From: Typhlomys cinereus
Lineage: Eukaryota; Chordata; Mammalia; Rodentia; Platacanthomyidae
Assembly (NCBI GenBank): GCA_023101885.1
Contig: JALPQD010000053.1
Span: 3,164,447 to 3,228,446 of the forward strand
Direction of reading: 5' to 3'
DNA: 64,000 bases
Part shown: piece after piece, positions 1-11,270 of the stretch
Numbering within the stretch: the stretch's first letter is position 1
How the letters are laid out: each line of letters starts with the position of its first letter
Made by a program: the position numbers and the translations under genes
The notes under the pieces: generated by a model
Seen by the model: the letters and a program-made list of their open reading frames with translations, nothing else
The model's database searches: none
What the model was told of the DNA's origin: nothing

Positions 1-551
1 ACATGGATGAGTTTTTCTTACCTGTATTACTGGTTTTTTCCTTTTCTCTCCCACTGTGAATATCTTATTTTTCTTGAGTTTTATGGGAAGTTAAGCCAAT
101 TCCATTAACAAGCCACATGCTCTGCCACAGAAATAACTCCAGACAAAACAGCCTCCTTACCAACTCCTCTCTGAATCTGGTAAACATACTCAAACAGAGA
201 AAATTGCCTTTTTAACTTCTTTTTTTTGTCCTATTTAATATATTAAAATGAGGCAACACAGTCTAGAAATTAGCTGAATTTCATTAACTAGGAAATAAGC
301 AACTAAACTCTAAGGAACAAGTAAGGGCTTATAAATCCTAGGCATATCTGCATAAATGTTTAGTTCCATGTTGAAAACAATTCAGTTTTGAGGCAAATAA
401 AGACTTGAAGGGCCTAAAAGGTAATAGTCACTAAATGCTATCATTTGTGCCTTGAGTACTCACTAAGTCTCAAGCATTGAAGGGAACACATGACCTTAAG
501 AAATTCCACAGAGACAGAAACAACAGATAATGACATTGCAAAAGAGTAGAA

Positions 552-822
552 ATAGGGATATGGCTCTGCAGATGAGGCACTTGCCCAACCCATGTAAAAG
601 CCTGGCAGGCATTGCAGCCACCTGTAATGCCAGCCCTTGAAAGTGCTATACATACAGAAACAGGGAAATTTCCAGACCCAACTGTCTAGGTGACTGATTG
701 ACAAGCTCTGGTTTCAATTGAGAGACTCTGCCTCAATAAATAAAGTGGAGAACAACTAAGGGAGACACCTGGTATCAACTTCAGACCTCCACAAATGCAC
801 ACACATATATGTATGAGCAACT

Positions 823-859
<37 letters not shown>

Positions 860-900
860 CACACGCACACACGCACATGCACACATCCCTCATACATATG
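552..900 (+). repeat. B4A-type SINE with (CA)n tail
   Basis: A degenerate tRNA-like head (atggctctgcagatgaggcac), a B1-related middle, then the typical B4A end (caagctctggtttcaattgagagactctgcctc, with cctccaca before the CA repeat). Assigned from memory of the family. Confidence 0.6.
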
Positions 901-1578
901 CAAAAATATGTAGAAATGATGACAGGAATAAGCATGGAATACTATGTAAATCCCAATGAAGGTACAAACTGAGTCAGTCTGAAAGAAATAATCTCTGGCT
1001 TAATTTTTAAAGAAGGTAAGTTTTAGGCCACAAAACTATGAGGCAAGGTGAAGTAGGGTTTGTGTGCAGTCAGATTACTTAACAACAAGAAAAAACTTCG
1101 GTTGACTTACTTAGAAAAGGGATTTTTCTAAAAAAATATGGAAATAGCCCAGACGATCCCTGAGATGTCTGAAGACAGAGAACTAAAAAACAGACAGAAA
1201 TGTATGGATGCTGCTTGGGCAAATGCAGTCAAAATATCTCTAGAGAACCAGCATAACACAAACACATCACATTCTACCAATTTAAAAGTTATACAATAGA
1301 AAGTTACACAATGAAGATGCACTGCTGCTGCTGCTGCTTTTGAGCCTAGATCCTCCAGTGGACACAGGCAATACTGCCAGTATAGACACTGGTTGCTGGT
1401 ATCATGTAACAGATTCCCTTAGCAATACATGTGCTGCTAACCAGCAACTTTCAGGACTCAGAGAATGGACAGACAGTTCCTGAATAGAAAGATACTCCAA
1501 TGCTAACAGCTAAAACAAACAAACAAAAAAAGTGAGGGCCACAAGAGAATCTTCCCGGGAACTCAGAAGGCAAGATAA

Positions 1579-1715
1579 AGCTGGATGTAGTGGCACCTAA
1601 CTGTACTCTCAGGGTGTGAGAGACTAAAGCAGGAGGAAGTAGAGTTCAAGGCCAGTCTGGGCTACATATCAGCACCCTGCTCAAGAAACCCAAAAACAAA
1701 AACAGAGTTTTAAAA
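1579..1715 (+). repeat. B1 SINE (7SL-derived)
   Basis: B1-like: gctggatgtagtggcacc, then ttcaaggccagtctgggctaca, ending in an A-rich tail. Divergent, so old. Confidence 0.7.
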
Positions 1716-2101
1716 AAAACCTCATAGAGGTAAATGCTTATATGGAAAAGAATAATCCCAATTAATAAAGTAAGCTTTAAACTTAAAAAAATAGGGAAAG
1801 AGAAGAAAACAACCCGAAGAAAGCAGAAGGAACTAACAAAAAAATGAATAGAAATCATTGAAATAAAATAGAATATAGAAAATAACTAATCAAACCTATA
1901 AAACCAAAGATAACAAAACTGAAAACCTTTAATAAACTTAAAGCAAAAGGGGGGATTTAACTACCAATTCTAGAGAAAGTGAAAGGATTATAAGAAGTCT
2001 CAGCTTCTTGGGAAACTAAAGAAGAAAGATAGCTTGAACCCAGGACTTGAAATCTGTCTTTGACAACACAGCAAGACACTGTTTTTAAAACAAAGATTAT
2101 A

Positions 2102-2338
2102 GGGTCTGAAAGATGACTCAGGGATTAAACCTCTGTCTTGAAAGCAGAAGGTCCTGGGTTTGGATACCAAATCCCACATAAACAAAAGGCAGAAATGACA
2201 GTGGTCTGTATTTTCAGGAAATACAGTGGAAAGTGGAGCTTGTGAAACTCTCAAGCAAAGCAAATGGGAGGTAAAAGCAATCCAGGGTGATTGCTGAAGT
2301 CAGCCTTGGGCCTCCATAGGCACACACAATACTCTCTG

Positions 2339-2386
<48 letters not shown>

Positions 2387-2412
2387 ACAGAGAGACAGAG
2401 ATATGCAAATAA
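2102..2412 (+). repeat. B2-superfamily SINE, older subfamily, (CA)n tail
   Basis: Head gatgactcagggattaa with cagaaggtcctgggttt (tRNA-derived A and B boxes), body with aatccagggtgattgctgaagtca, then a (CA) run of about 44 bases. Confidence 0.75.
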
Positions 2413-2481
2413 AAATTATAAAATCAAACTTTGAAAGATATGCCAACAACCAGGACAACTTATATAAGAAATAAATTTTCC

Positions 2482-2766
2482 GGGCTGGAGAGGTGGCTCA
2501 GGGGTTAAGCCTCTGCCTTGAAGGCAGAAGGTCCTGAGTTCGGATCCCAGATCCCACGTATAGACGCCAGGCAGAAGCAGGGGAGGCCTGCGCTTCTGGT
2601 CCTGGTAGGACAAAGCCTGTGAATCCCGAGGCAGAAGGAGGTGGAGGTGTCCATGGTGGTACCCGATTTGTCCGTGGTTCTACACACACATATACACACA
2701 TGCATGTGCACATACATACGCACACATGCACAATTGAATAAATGATAATAAAAAAAATTTTAAAAA
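2482..2766 (+). repeat. B2-superfamily SINE, young subfamily, intact
   Basis: Near-consensus head gggctggagaggtggctc with ggttaagcctctgcctt, body cacgtatagacgccaggcag, and an A/T-rich AATAAA-like tail. Flanked by a perfect 16-bp target-site duplication (aagaaataaattttcc at 2466-2481 and 2767-2782). Confidence 0.9.
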
Positions 2767-2799
2767 AAGAAATAAATTTTCCTAAAAAAATAAATTATA

Positions 2800-4775
2800 T
2801 CAAAAATAAGTTAAAAAGAAATGGAAAATCTGAGGAGAGGCCCATAGCAAGTAAAGACACTGACCTGGTAACATAAAATCTTTCAACGAATGAAAGTCTA
2901 GGCTAAGACAGTTCCATTGGTAAATTCTACTAAAAGTTAAATAAGTAGTAACATGCCAGTACAGACATTCCAGATGAAATTCAGGGTCCCCCACATTCAA
3001 AAAGACATGGGAAGAAGAGGGTTTGCAGTGGACAAAGAGATGAAAACGATATAAATTCATTGTACTCAAGTATGAAACTGACAAAGAAAAATTAATTTTA
3101 TATTAATAAAATAATAACATAAGATAAATTTAAAATGAAATAAGTTCTCTTTCACAGACTCTTCCAAAAAACAGAAGTATCACTTCTCAACTCATTCCAT
3201 TCAGTCAGTATTATTATGATGTAAATGTTACACAAATATAGCAAAGAAAATCACAAATTCATGCATAGAGACAAAATCCACAAAACTATTAGTCTATTGT
3301 AAAAAGGATTAAATGAAATAATCATCGATACCCTTTATCAAGTTGAGGAAATTTCTTTTTCATGAATTGGTGTAAGAATTTATTGAAATTTTTCACAACT
3401 ATTAAAATAATAATATGGCTTCTGCCCTTTAGTCTATTAACATGACATATTAAATTAATGATTTTATGTCTTGGATCTTCTGTATATGATGGTTGCTTCC
3501 ATGTGAGCCAGTGAAGTAGAATCAGAATAAGAAAAAAGAGATTTTCTCCTGAAGAGAGAAATTCCAAAATAGAGGGAAAGCTTTGAAAATCCATAAAGGA
3601 AGTGAAAGAATACTGAAGGGAAGAAAAACAGAAGTAAGCTGAACACAGCTTGAGCCATTCAGATTCTCAGACAGGAACAGGGAAAACAAAAACTGCTCCA
3701 AATGAAAGTCGGGTGAAAGTCAGGGAGTCCCATACCACGGACAAGCCCTCAGCTCTCACCAGCCTCAAACCTACTTGCATTTTTGTTGAGACAGTGATTC
3801 CTCCCCCAATGGACAGGTCAGCAGCACACAGAAATCCTGTTCTGCTATGCTGCATGGCATGGAAGACTGCATCCAGGAGTCATGTTTCGAGAAAATAATT
3901 TGTTAAAAATTGGACTACTCTGGGCTTGAGGTAGAGAATACATATAGTTGTGGAAGACTCGATTTGGCTGGCCATAGCCCCTGTGGAGAAAAAGAGTTTA
4001 GGTAACTGTGAGCTCAAGTCAGGCTGCGAAGTGAGTAAGGAAAGCTATCCCTGCCCTCAATATCTGGGAACAGACCTCATCAACTGAGAACCCCATTTAA
4101 GTTTGATAGCTCTAAACCTAAAGTCTCTTATCTGCTGTTCACAGATAAAGAGCCTGAGAACTCTGAGTTTGCAGAGGTGTATATGATGCCCACAACAGCA
4201 TCATCCCTCCAGAGGGTAACTAATAACCAGAAGGTCTTGAAAGTGCAAAGACAGGACTATACAGACCTCAGTACTATGGTTGCTTCCCACATTTCCAAAG
4301 CACTTGGGAGACACCTTTCCATTAAGACAATAGCTACTCCCAAGCAGTGTAACAAAAGGTGTCTTTAGAGGATAAGAGAATCTACACACCCTATTGAATG
4401 CAAAGCTAAGTGATATATAAAGAAGGAAATTTCCCGGTGTGAATACAGGTCTAGCAGACATCAAGTACTTGTTCAATATAGACTCAGAAACGGTATAAAA
4501 CTAAGCAAAACCTCATTCTCCCCATCCATTCATAGAACTCAAACTCCAATGTTCAAGGAGCCAGAAAGTGTGCTTCAATGCCTCACCTTTTTTCCCCTGA
4601 TTCATTTTTTTTTATACAACAGGAATTTTACTTTGCTGTATTTCTTTCAATTTTATGCTCAAGCAGTTTCTCACACAAAGTAGTACTGTGATTGGGCCTT
4701 CAAGAATAGGCTGTTCAATAAGATTCCTCTCCTCGAATAGAGAGATCCAAATCAATAGATACACAAATCACAACA
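2800..4775. other. Intergenic, nothing recognised
   Basis: AT-rich unique-looking sequence. Open stretches are short and show no known domain. Confidence 0.5.
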
Positions 4776-4779
4776 CAGA

Positions 4780-5200
4780 AATATAAGAATCGTGGAAAAG
4801 CAAGACAACATGACTTTTCCAGAAGACCAAAACTCCACAACCACTTAAGGATACTGAAACAGGCAAAGTGACAGATGAAGATTTTTTAAACGTTCTAGTG
4901 AAAATGTTCCATGACCAGGCAGAAGATATAAAGAAGTACATGAATTCACTTCAGGATCTAAAGAGGACAATCAACAACATAGAGGAAAAGTCAGTAAAAT
5001 GGAAGAAAAAGTCAACAGCGGATGAAAATCAACACCGTGGAGGGAAAAATCAACCAGAAAATTGAGATTTTGAAAAAAAAAAAAATAGTGGGAAGAAAAA
5101 CTAAATGAATAGAAAAAACAGTGTGTTGGAGAAGACGGAGATAAAAACTAAGAATATATGGAAAAGTCTTATGGAAACTTACTGCTTCATAAGTCAATTT
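4780..5200 (+). pseudogene. HAL1/L1 ORF1-like fragment (N-terminal, coiled-coil part)
   Basis: An open stretch at 4868-5062 encodes MTDEDFLNVLVKMFHDQAEDIKKYMNSLQ (shown as two short parts in families of this type: an acidic start and a coiled coil). It resembles the ORF1p of HAL1/L1. The frame ends early and the element is dead. The family call is from memory of ORF1-like patterns and is weaker than for the C-terminal part downstream. Confidence 0.4.
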
Positions 5201-5232
5201 GTAACATATAGTTTAAAAAAAAAAAGTTTAAT

Positions 5233-5518
5233 GGGGCTGGAGAGGTGGCTCAGGGGTTAAGCCTCTGCCTTGCAGGCGGAAGGTCCTGAGTTCAGATCCT
5301 AGACCCCACGTATAGACGCCGGAGCGGCCTGCATTTCTGGTCCTGGTAGGGCAGAGCCTGTGAATCCCGGGGCAGAGTAAACAAGGAGGTGGAGGCGGTC
5401 CATGGTGGTTCCCAATTCGTCCATGGTTCTACACACACACACACACACATACATACATACACATACATACACACACATGCACACACACGCATACAAGCAC
5501 AATTGAATAAAAAAAAAG
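5233..5518 (+). repeat. B2-superfamily SINE, young subfamily
   Basis: Full-length young type: gggctggagaggtggctc head, cacgtatagacgccgg body, tail of (CA) and (CATA) units. Probable imperfect target-site duplication around aaaaaaagttt on both sides. Confidence 0.85.
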
Positions 5519-5559
5519 TTTGAATGTAGGAACCCACATGGGTGGGCAAAGCTGGTCAC

Positions 5560-6760
5560 AGAAACCATGGATTATTAACTAAAAATCCCAGTGCCTAAGG
5601 TGTGATATCTCCTTAGGAGTTATTGATCAGTGACCTTTCTGAAAACCCCAAATAATGCAGCCTATTGCCACTGCTGTTGGTTGCCCACCAGAACTAGATG
5701 ATAAAGCCCTATTCTGAAGAGGCCTCCCACTTTGTCTGCAGGACTTAGACAAATCAAATCGGAACTGAGGTATAAGTTTCTTCTTTGCTGGTTACCTTTC
5801 ACGGTGCCGGGAGATGCTATTCAGACGGATGGGAGAGAAAAGGTATCGACAGTCTTAACCAGCCATGAATCTTGTGAGTTACAAAGCTGAATTGCTGGAC
5901 AAAATATGTCCACTGGCACAATGGTGATATAAATGTTACTGGGGGTTAAGCAACACCTTTCAGATTGGATTTGAAACCTGCTCCATAGGAGGGATATGTA
6001 TCTAGTATTGTAACGCTGGTCAAAAGTGCATGGCTGAGGAGGTCATAGACCTTATGAGAGAAGCTACTATCGCTATTATGCTTTATAGACATCCATCAAA
6101 CCACTCTCTAAATATTTATGTTTATGGCTATGTGGTGCTTTCAGCCTTAGTCAGGAGCCTCATTTTTGCATGAACATAAATTACCCATTCATAACTGGTC
6201 AAAAGTACTGAGCATAAATGAATGTTGAGTGCTTAGCCCTAAAAGGGACCCCACCAAAGTGTGAGGCACCTTCATCAATAGGGCTTTATCATCTAGTTCC
6301 AATGCTCAGGGAACATCATATATGAGATGATAGAAAGACTGCAAGAGAAAGAAGATAAAGAAGAGTGTCATGGAAAGCTGTCTGATATTACTGATGTGGC
6401 ATATCCATTACACATATGAACTTACAATAGTTGTGATTACCTGTACAGACCTGCACAAGACTGGGCTCATCAATATTCCATTATGAATAGGGGAGGAGTT
6501 CATGAGGTCCCTACCTCCCTAAGGAACTGCTGGCAATTAATAGTTGCTGGGAGGAAGAAAAATCATTGTACTATCTTAGTGAGATACCCATTGGTTAGTT
6601 ACCCATGCTTCAGTAAGTAATCCCCCATCTATACTCATGAAAGATTAACTAAACTGAAACCAACATGAAAATAGAAGGGGGATCTAGTTGGAAAGAAGAA
6701 ATGGCTCTCAGTAAAAGCGGGAGGGTGACAAAGAAAGTAATAAGGGTGATGATAAAAATA
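5560..6760 (+). mobile_element. L1 3'-UTR fragment (Lx-like)
   Basis: No ORF remains. Phrases recalled from rodent L1/Lx 3' UTRs occur in order: cagcctattgccactgctg (5660), gacctgcacaagactgggc (6450), gttcatgaggtccc (6500), and the taggttacccatgctcc-like stretch (6595). A 23-bp perfect inverted repeat lies inside (5691-5713 against 6277-6299). Dead 5'-truncated copy. Confidence 0.6.
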
Positions 6761-6938
6761 TATTACCTGCAAAAATAGTTAAATAATTTAATAAATCAGA
6801 AAATAAATTAATAAAAATACAACAATTTTAAAAAACACAATGGAATGCATCACCAATATGCTCAAGCAAAGGAAAAAAATAATATCAGGGATAGAGAACA
6901 AAGTTGATGAAATACTACACTCAGACATCAGTAAGAAA

Positions 6939-7361
6939 CCTGTACAATGGCTGACATGTCAACGTCCCCCCAAAGTCTAGCATGGATCACAGGGGAGAAG
7001 ACTCCAGGCAGTAGGACCCTTACAGGCAAGGGATTAACAGTCATAACAGAGTTCCCATATTAACAGGGAGCCCAAGAAGGGGCTCCAGGCTATGCCACTG
7101 AGTTCTGAACCCTCACTAGGGTGGACTCAGAGGGACGTTTGACATTCACACAAAAGGATGATCCAGGAAATGGGGGAGACACTTGGAGATGGAGAGGAAG
7201 GAAGCGGGGGTGAAAGGAAGGGGAGAAGGGGGAAGAGTACAAAGGGAGAGGACTGGGGAGGGGAGGAGGAAGGGAGAAGGTGGGGGTACTTATTGAGCTT
7301 ATATGATTAGGGAAAAATGTGGGAGAAAAAATAAAAAGAATAAAATCACATGCACAAAAAA
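6939..7361 (+). mobile_element. 5'-truncated L1 3'-end insertion with perfect 16-bp target-site duplication
   Basis: A polypurine G-rich 3' UTR (ggaggggaggaggaagg type) ends in an A-run. It is flanked by agacatcagtaagaaa at 6923-6938 and 7362-7377. The host sequence on the two sides joins into one HAL1/L1-ORF1-like stretch, so the insertion split an older element. The same family recurs at 26045 (+) and 37905 (-). Confidence 0.75.
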
Positions 7362-7377
7362 AGACATCAGTAAGAAA

Positions 7378-7860
7378 AACATGAACTAAGTGTGACCACA
7401 GCATCCAGCATTCAAGAACTCCAGGGCACAACTGAGAGACCTGTAGGGTAGAAGAAGGCGCTAAGATAAATATTAAAGGCTTACAAAATCTATTAATGTA
7501 ATTAGAGGAGAAATTTTCCCAAATTTACAGAAAAAAATAGGAAGAAAAAAATCCATTTTGGAATCCTTTTGGAACTCCAAAAGGATATGAGAAAAAACTT
7601 TCCATGACATGTTTTAATTAAGATGTCAAAATGCAAAGAAACAATATTAACTGCTATAAGGGGAAAACACCAACTCACCTACAAAGGCAGAAATATCACA
7701 ATAACGTCAGATCTCTCATTAGCATTCCCCAAAGCCAGGAGAACGTGGAATAATATATTTCGAGCCCTGGAAGTTAATAACTCTTACCCAAGACTGCTGC
7801 TATATCTAGCAAAGTTATCTTCTGTAATTGATAGAGAAATAAGAACATTTCTTTTTTTTT
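7378..7860 (+). pseudogene. HAL1/L1 ORF1 C-terminal fragment
   Basis: The stretch at 7623-7850 encodes a protein with the C-terminal signature of L1 ORF1p: QLTYKGRNITITSDLS, KARRTWNNIF and PRLLLYLAKLS. Compare YKG-R-IRITPDFS, KARRAW and PRLLYPAKLS in active L1. It is a decayed relic. Confidence 0.7.
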
Positions 7861-8214
7861 TCTTTTGAGGATTAAGAGGAGAGAAAGAACAGAACTCACG
7901 GATTCCAAACGTGGAGTACCAGAGGGGCTAGGACACCCTGGAGAACTCCTGGACTCCAGATATGGGATGCCACGAGGGGCAGGCGCCAGAAGATTTATTT
8001 TTTAATTAAGAAAAAATCACTTTCTTTTTTAATATTTTATTTATTGAGAGAGAGAGATACATGTCATGGCCCACTGGTAGGGGTCTGAGAGCAACTTTCA
8101 GAAGATTGGTCTCTTCCACCAGAAAGATTCCAGGAATCTTTATAAGTAGGCACATCACCCACTGGTAAGGACAAAAATAATAAGATAAGGACATTTCAAA
8201 ACAAGCACAAACGA

Positions 8215-8620
8215 AAGCGGTTCTTGACCTTTAAGGCAGTAACGCAGGAAATACTTAAGGATGCACCACATACAAAGGAAGCAGAATGTTTCAGTCATGA
8301 GAACTCATGAAAAAAAAATTAATTTCCTAAGAAGAATGGTTGAGCAAAAGAAATAATCTATCATGTCCAGCACAGTAAATCGTGAACTGCTATTACTAAG
8401 GGGAGAATGAAAAGATCCAAGAATAATCCAACCAGCAAGAAAATTACAGAAAATAGCAAATGTATGTCAAATAACTCTGAATGAAAATGGCCTTAATCCA
8501 TTAATAAAGAGATGTAAACTGGCCAGATTAAATAAGCCAATTTTTGCTATTCCCAAGATACTTTACTGGTAAAGGTATCCACATACTAAGAGTTGAAAGA
8601 TAGAAGACAATTTACCAAGG
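8215..8620 (+). pseudogene. HAL1-like continuation toward ORF2 start
   Basis: The sequence near 8470-8535 (actctgaatgaaaatggcc, then aataaagagatgtaaactgg) resembles the start of L1 ORF2/HAL1 end (TLNVNGLN...IKRHRLA). It probably belongs to the same element as 7378-7860, separated by a foreign segment at about 7860-8210 that I cannot name. Confidence 0.45.
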
Positions 8621-8874
8621 GAAAGGAAACAGAAAATAAGCTAATAAAGCTATTATGATACATCATAAAATACACCAAAATTAGTAGAGATTTTCAAAAT
8701 GCCACTAGAAACTACTAAAGAGAAAAATATAGCAATTGTAAATATATGCACATTGTGGTTCCCAATTCCATAAAACAAACCCTCAAGAACATAAAAAGTT
8801 ACATGGGTCATTAAACAGTAATAGTGGATAATTTGAATACCTCATTTTCATCTTTAGAAAGATCATCCAAAGTA

Positions 8875-9143
8875 GGAGCTAGAGAGATGGATTGGGGGTT
8901 AAGTCTCTGCCTCAAAAGCAGAAGGTCCTGAGTTTAGATCCCGGGTCCCATGTAAAAATGCCAGGTGGAAATGGTGGTGATCTGTACATCTAGCCTTGGA
9001 AGGCAAAGCCTCAAACTACAAAGTAAAGCAAAGAGGTAGTAACACAATCCAGAGTGATTCTCCAAAGTCACTCTTGGACCTACACACACACACACCACAC
9101 ACACACACACACAGAAACATGCAAAAAATGAAAAAAAAAAACT
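8875..9143 (+). repeat. B2-superfamily SINE, older subfamily
   Basis: Head ggagctagagagatgg, body with aatccagagtgattctcc, CA tail and A-run. Flanked by agatcatccaaa at 8860-8871 and 9144-9155, a 12-bp target-site duplication. Confidence 0.8.
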
Positions 9144-9228
9144 AGATCATCCAAACTAAAAATATATGACATGAGCAACTTAAGCAGATCCATAACAACA
9201 AATGAGATTTAAAAAAAAAAGTTTTCCC

Positions 9229-9515
9229 GGGGCTGGAGAGGTGGCTCAGGGGTTAAGCCTCTGCCTTGCAGGCGGAAGGTCCTGAGTTCGTATCCTAGAC
9301 CCCACGTATAGACGCCAGGCAGAAGCGAGGGCGGCCTGCGTTTCCGGTCCTGGTAGGGCGGAGCCTGTGAATCCCAGGGCAGAGTAAACAAGGAGGAGGT
9401 GGAAGGGGGTCCATGGTGGTTCCCGAATTCGCCCGTGGTTCTACACACACGCATACACACACACAACTGAATAAATAATAAATAAAAAAATTAAAAAAAA
9501 ACAAACAAACAAAAA
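9229..9515 (+). repeat. B2-superfamily SINE, young subfamily
   Basis: Full young consensus, including ggtttccggtcctgg-like body and gtggttcccgaattcgcccg before the CA tail. No clear target-site duplication because both flanks are A-rich. Confidence 0.85.
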
Positions 9516-9808
9516 AACAAATTTCTCTTCCATATAGGCCTGGGAATAGAACCCTACAAAACAGATCCGAGACCTCCTATCTGAAATTGCTCATCTGATA
9601 CAATTCTAAAGAAGGTTGATATTCCAGACTATGGAAAGCTCAGGGTGTTCCTCAACGTAAGGTTCACAAGCAAAAAGAGCAGGGGGCGGGACTATAAAAA
9701 TGAAAGGGTCGCTATTGAAAAGTATTTGATATCAACTGATGTCAGAATTTCAGTCTCGCTTCCATCATTTAGCAGTTTTGTGACTTTAAGCCAAGTTGTT
9801 TAACCTTT

Positions 9809-9905
9809 GCCAGGCATGGTGGCTAATGCATGTTATCCCAGCACTCTGGTCAGTTCAGCCTGGGCTATATAAGGAATTCCTGGCCAGTCTTAGCTACATA
9901 AGGGA
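9809..9905 (+). repeat. B1 SINE fragment
   Basis: gccaggcatggtggct, tatcccagcactctgg and cagcctgggctatata are B1 landmarks; the middle part is deleted. Confidence 0.7.
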
Positions 9906-10559
9906 GTGACATTTAAGTATTTTAAAAAGTACCTTTTTACTTCATGTTTTAAAGTGATAGCAATATACATATTTACTATATTTACATAAGTTCTACGTTA
10001 GGGACATGAGCCTCTTTTTTCTATCTGCCACAGCATACGGAACGATATGAAACAAAAAATATTAGATGTTAAAAAAATGATGTCAATTGGGTATTCGATA
10101 TATGCGAATTGAATACCCAAGAAAAAGGAGCTATCCTTCAAATGTAAATGTACTTAGATTGAAGAGGTGCAGGCATATGGGGCACCTTCAGTTACTTCCT
10201 TGCAATTGATTGCTAGATGTTTTAATAGCTTGATATTTTTCTTGGCCTCTTCGGAGCACAGAGTTTGTCGGAAAGCGCACTGTAGTTCTCAGAAACGCTG
10301 GCCGCCTGTCAAGCTGGCCGCTTGGATAGTCTGAGGGCTAAGGCTGCTGCAGCCAAAAAATAAAAAAGTGGGTTACGTGTCAGTGGACAGTTTGGATGCT
10401 GGGGATGGGTGGCCAATAATCTCAGGTGCACACAGAGAGGGTTGCAACGGCCAAGGTGTGTGCGAAGCTTTAGACACTCCGGAGCCCAGCGGGTGCGCTG
10501 CAGGTGAAGGTAGGTACTCCTGCCGGGAGTCGTGAGCCAGGAGCCACGAGTGGACCTCT

Positions 10560-11270
10560 GAGAGGGTCCACGAGATGCGTCTTTTTTCCGATCCCGGCAG
10601 GCGCGAGGAGACAACATCCCCCCGACCCGCCTTAGCCCTGCAGCAGGCTGAGCGCCGAGTCGTCGCGGCCCCCCGCAGCGCCCCTCCCGGGCCACCTCCA
10701 GGGTCCAGGCTGACCTTGCGCGCGGCGGGGCTGGCGCAGTCCCCGCGCCGCAGTGCCGGCGCCTCGCGCGGGCGCCCCGGGGCATGCGGGACCGCCAGCT
10801 CCTCCGCCGCCGCCTCCCGCCCGCCGCCCCCCGCGCGCCCAAGGCTGCGCCGAGGCTCGGGAGGGCGGGGCGGGGCTGGGCGCGCGCCCACCCGCGGCCC
10901 CAGTCTCCCGCGCGGGCGCACGCGCCGCAGCCGCGCGCGGAGGGTGGGCGTGCTCCAGGGCGCGCGCGCCGCCGCCTCAGCCTGCCGCGCCGCCCGCGCC
11001 GCCCGCTCCCGGCGCTCGGCCCCGCGCGTCGGCTCCGGAGCGGCGGTGGGCAGCGGGGTCCCGCGGCGCACCGCCCGCCAGCCTCGGACCCGCGTCCCGC
11101 ACGCGGACTGTCCCGGTAAGCGCAGGGGCGGGGGCGGGGGGACCGGCAGTCACCCCGAGGGGCGGGTCTGCGGTCCCGGACAGTCCTCTAGGACTCTGAG
11201 GTGCTTGTGTGGGAACCGCCCCCAGGGGGCTCCGCGTGCAAGTGGATGCACCCCGAGTGACCGCTGCCTC
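10560..11270 (+). promoter_or_regulatory. PHF24: CpG island, probable PHF24 promoter
   Basis: About 700 bases are very GC-rich with dense CpG (for example the cgcgcgcgccgccgcc run near 10960), sharply different from the AT-rich flanks. No TATA box stands out. It is the only CpG island between the window start and the PHF24 coding exons, and a consensus donor lies at its 3' side. Assignment to PHF24 is inferred from position and orientation. Long open frames here on both strands reflect GC content only. Confidence 0.6.
10900..11115 (+). other. PHF24: Probable untranslated first exon of PHF24 (start uncertain)
   Basis: A strong donor, cccg|gtaagc, lies at 11115/11116 inside the CpG island. The first coding exon of PHF24 has an acceptor 4 bases before its ATG, so an upstream untranslated exon must exist. 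The left boundary is a guess, and the implied first intron is about 17.8 kb. Confidence 0.4.

Noticed and set aside
686..886. Frames made of CVCVCV or HTHTHT runs, here and at many other places
   Set aside because: They are translations of CA/GT microsatellites in SINE tails.
1322..1340. (CTG)n triplet repeat
   Set aside because: Only about five units in intergenic DNA; not notable.
2482..2560. Possible tRNA genes (A- and B-box-like sequence)
   Set aside because: The head is the tRNA-derived part of a SINE, repeated many times, without a foldable full cloverleaf.
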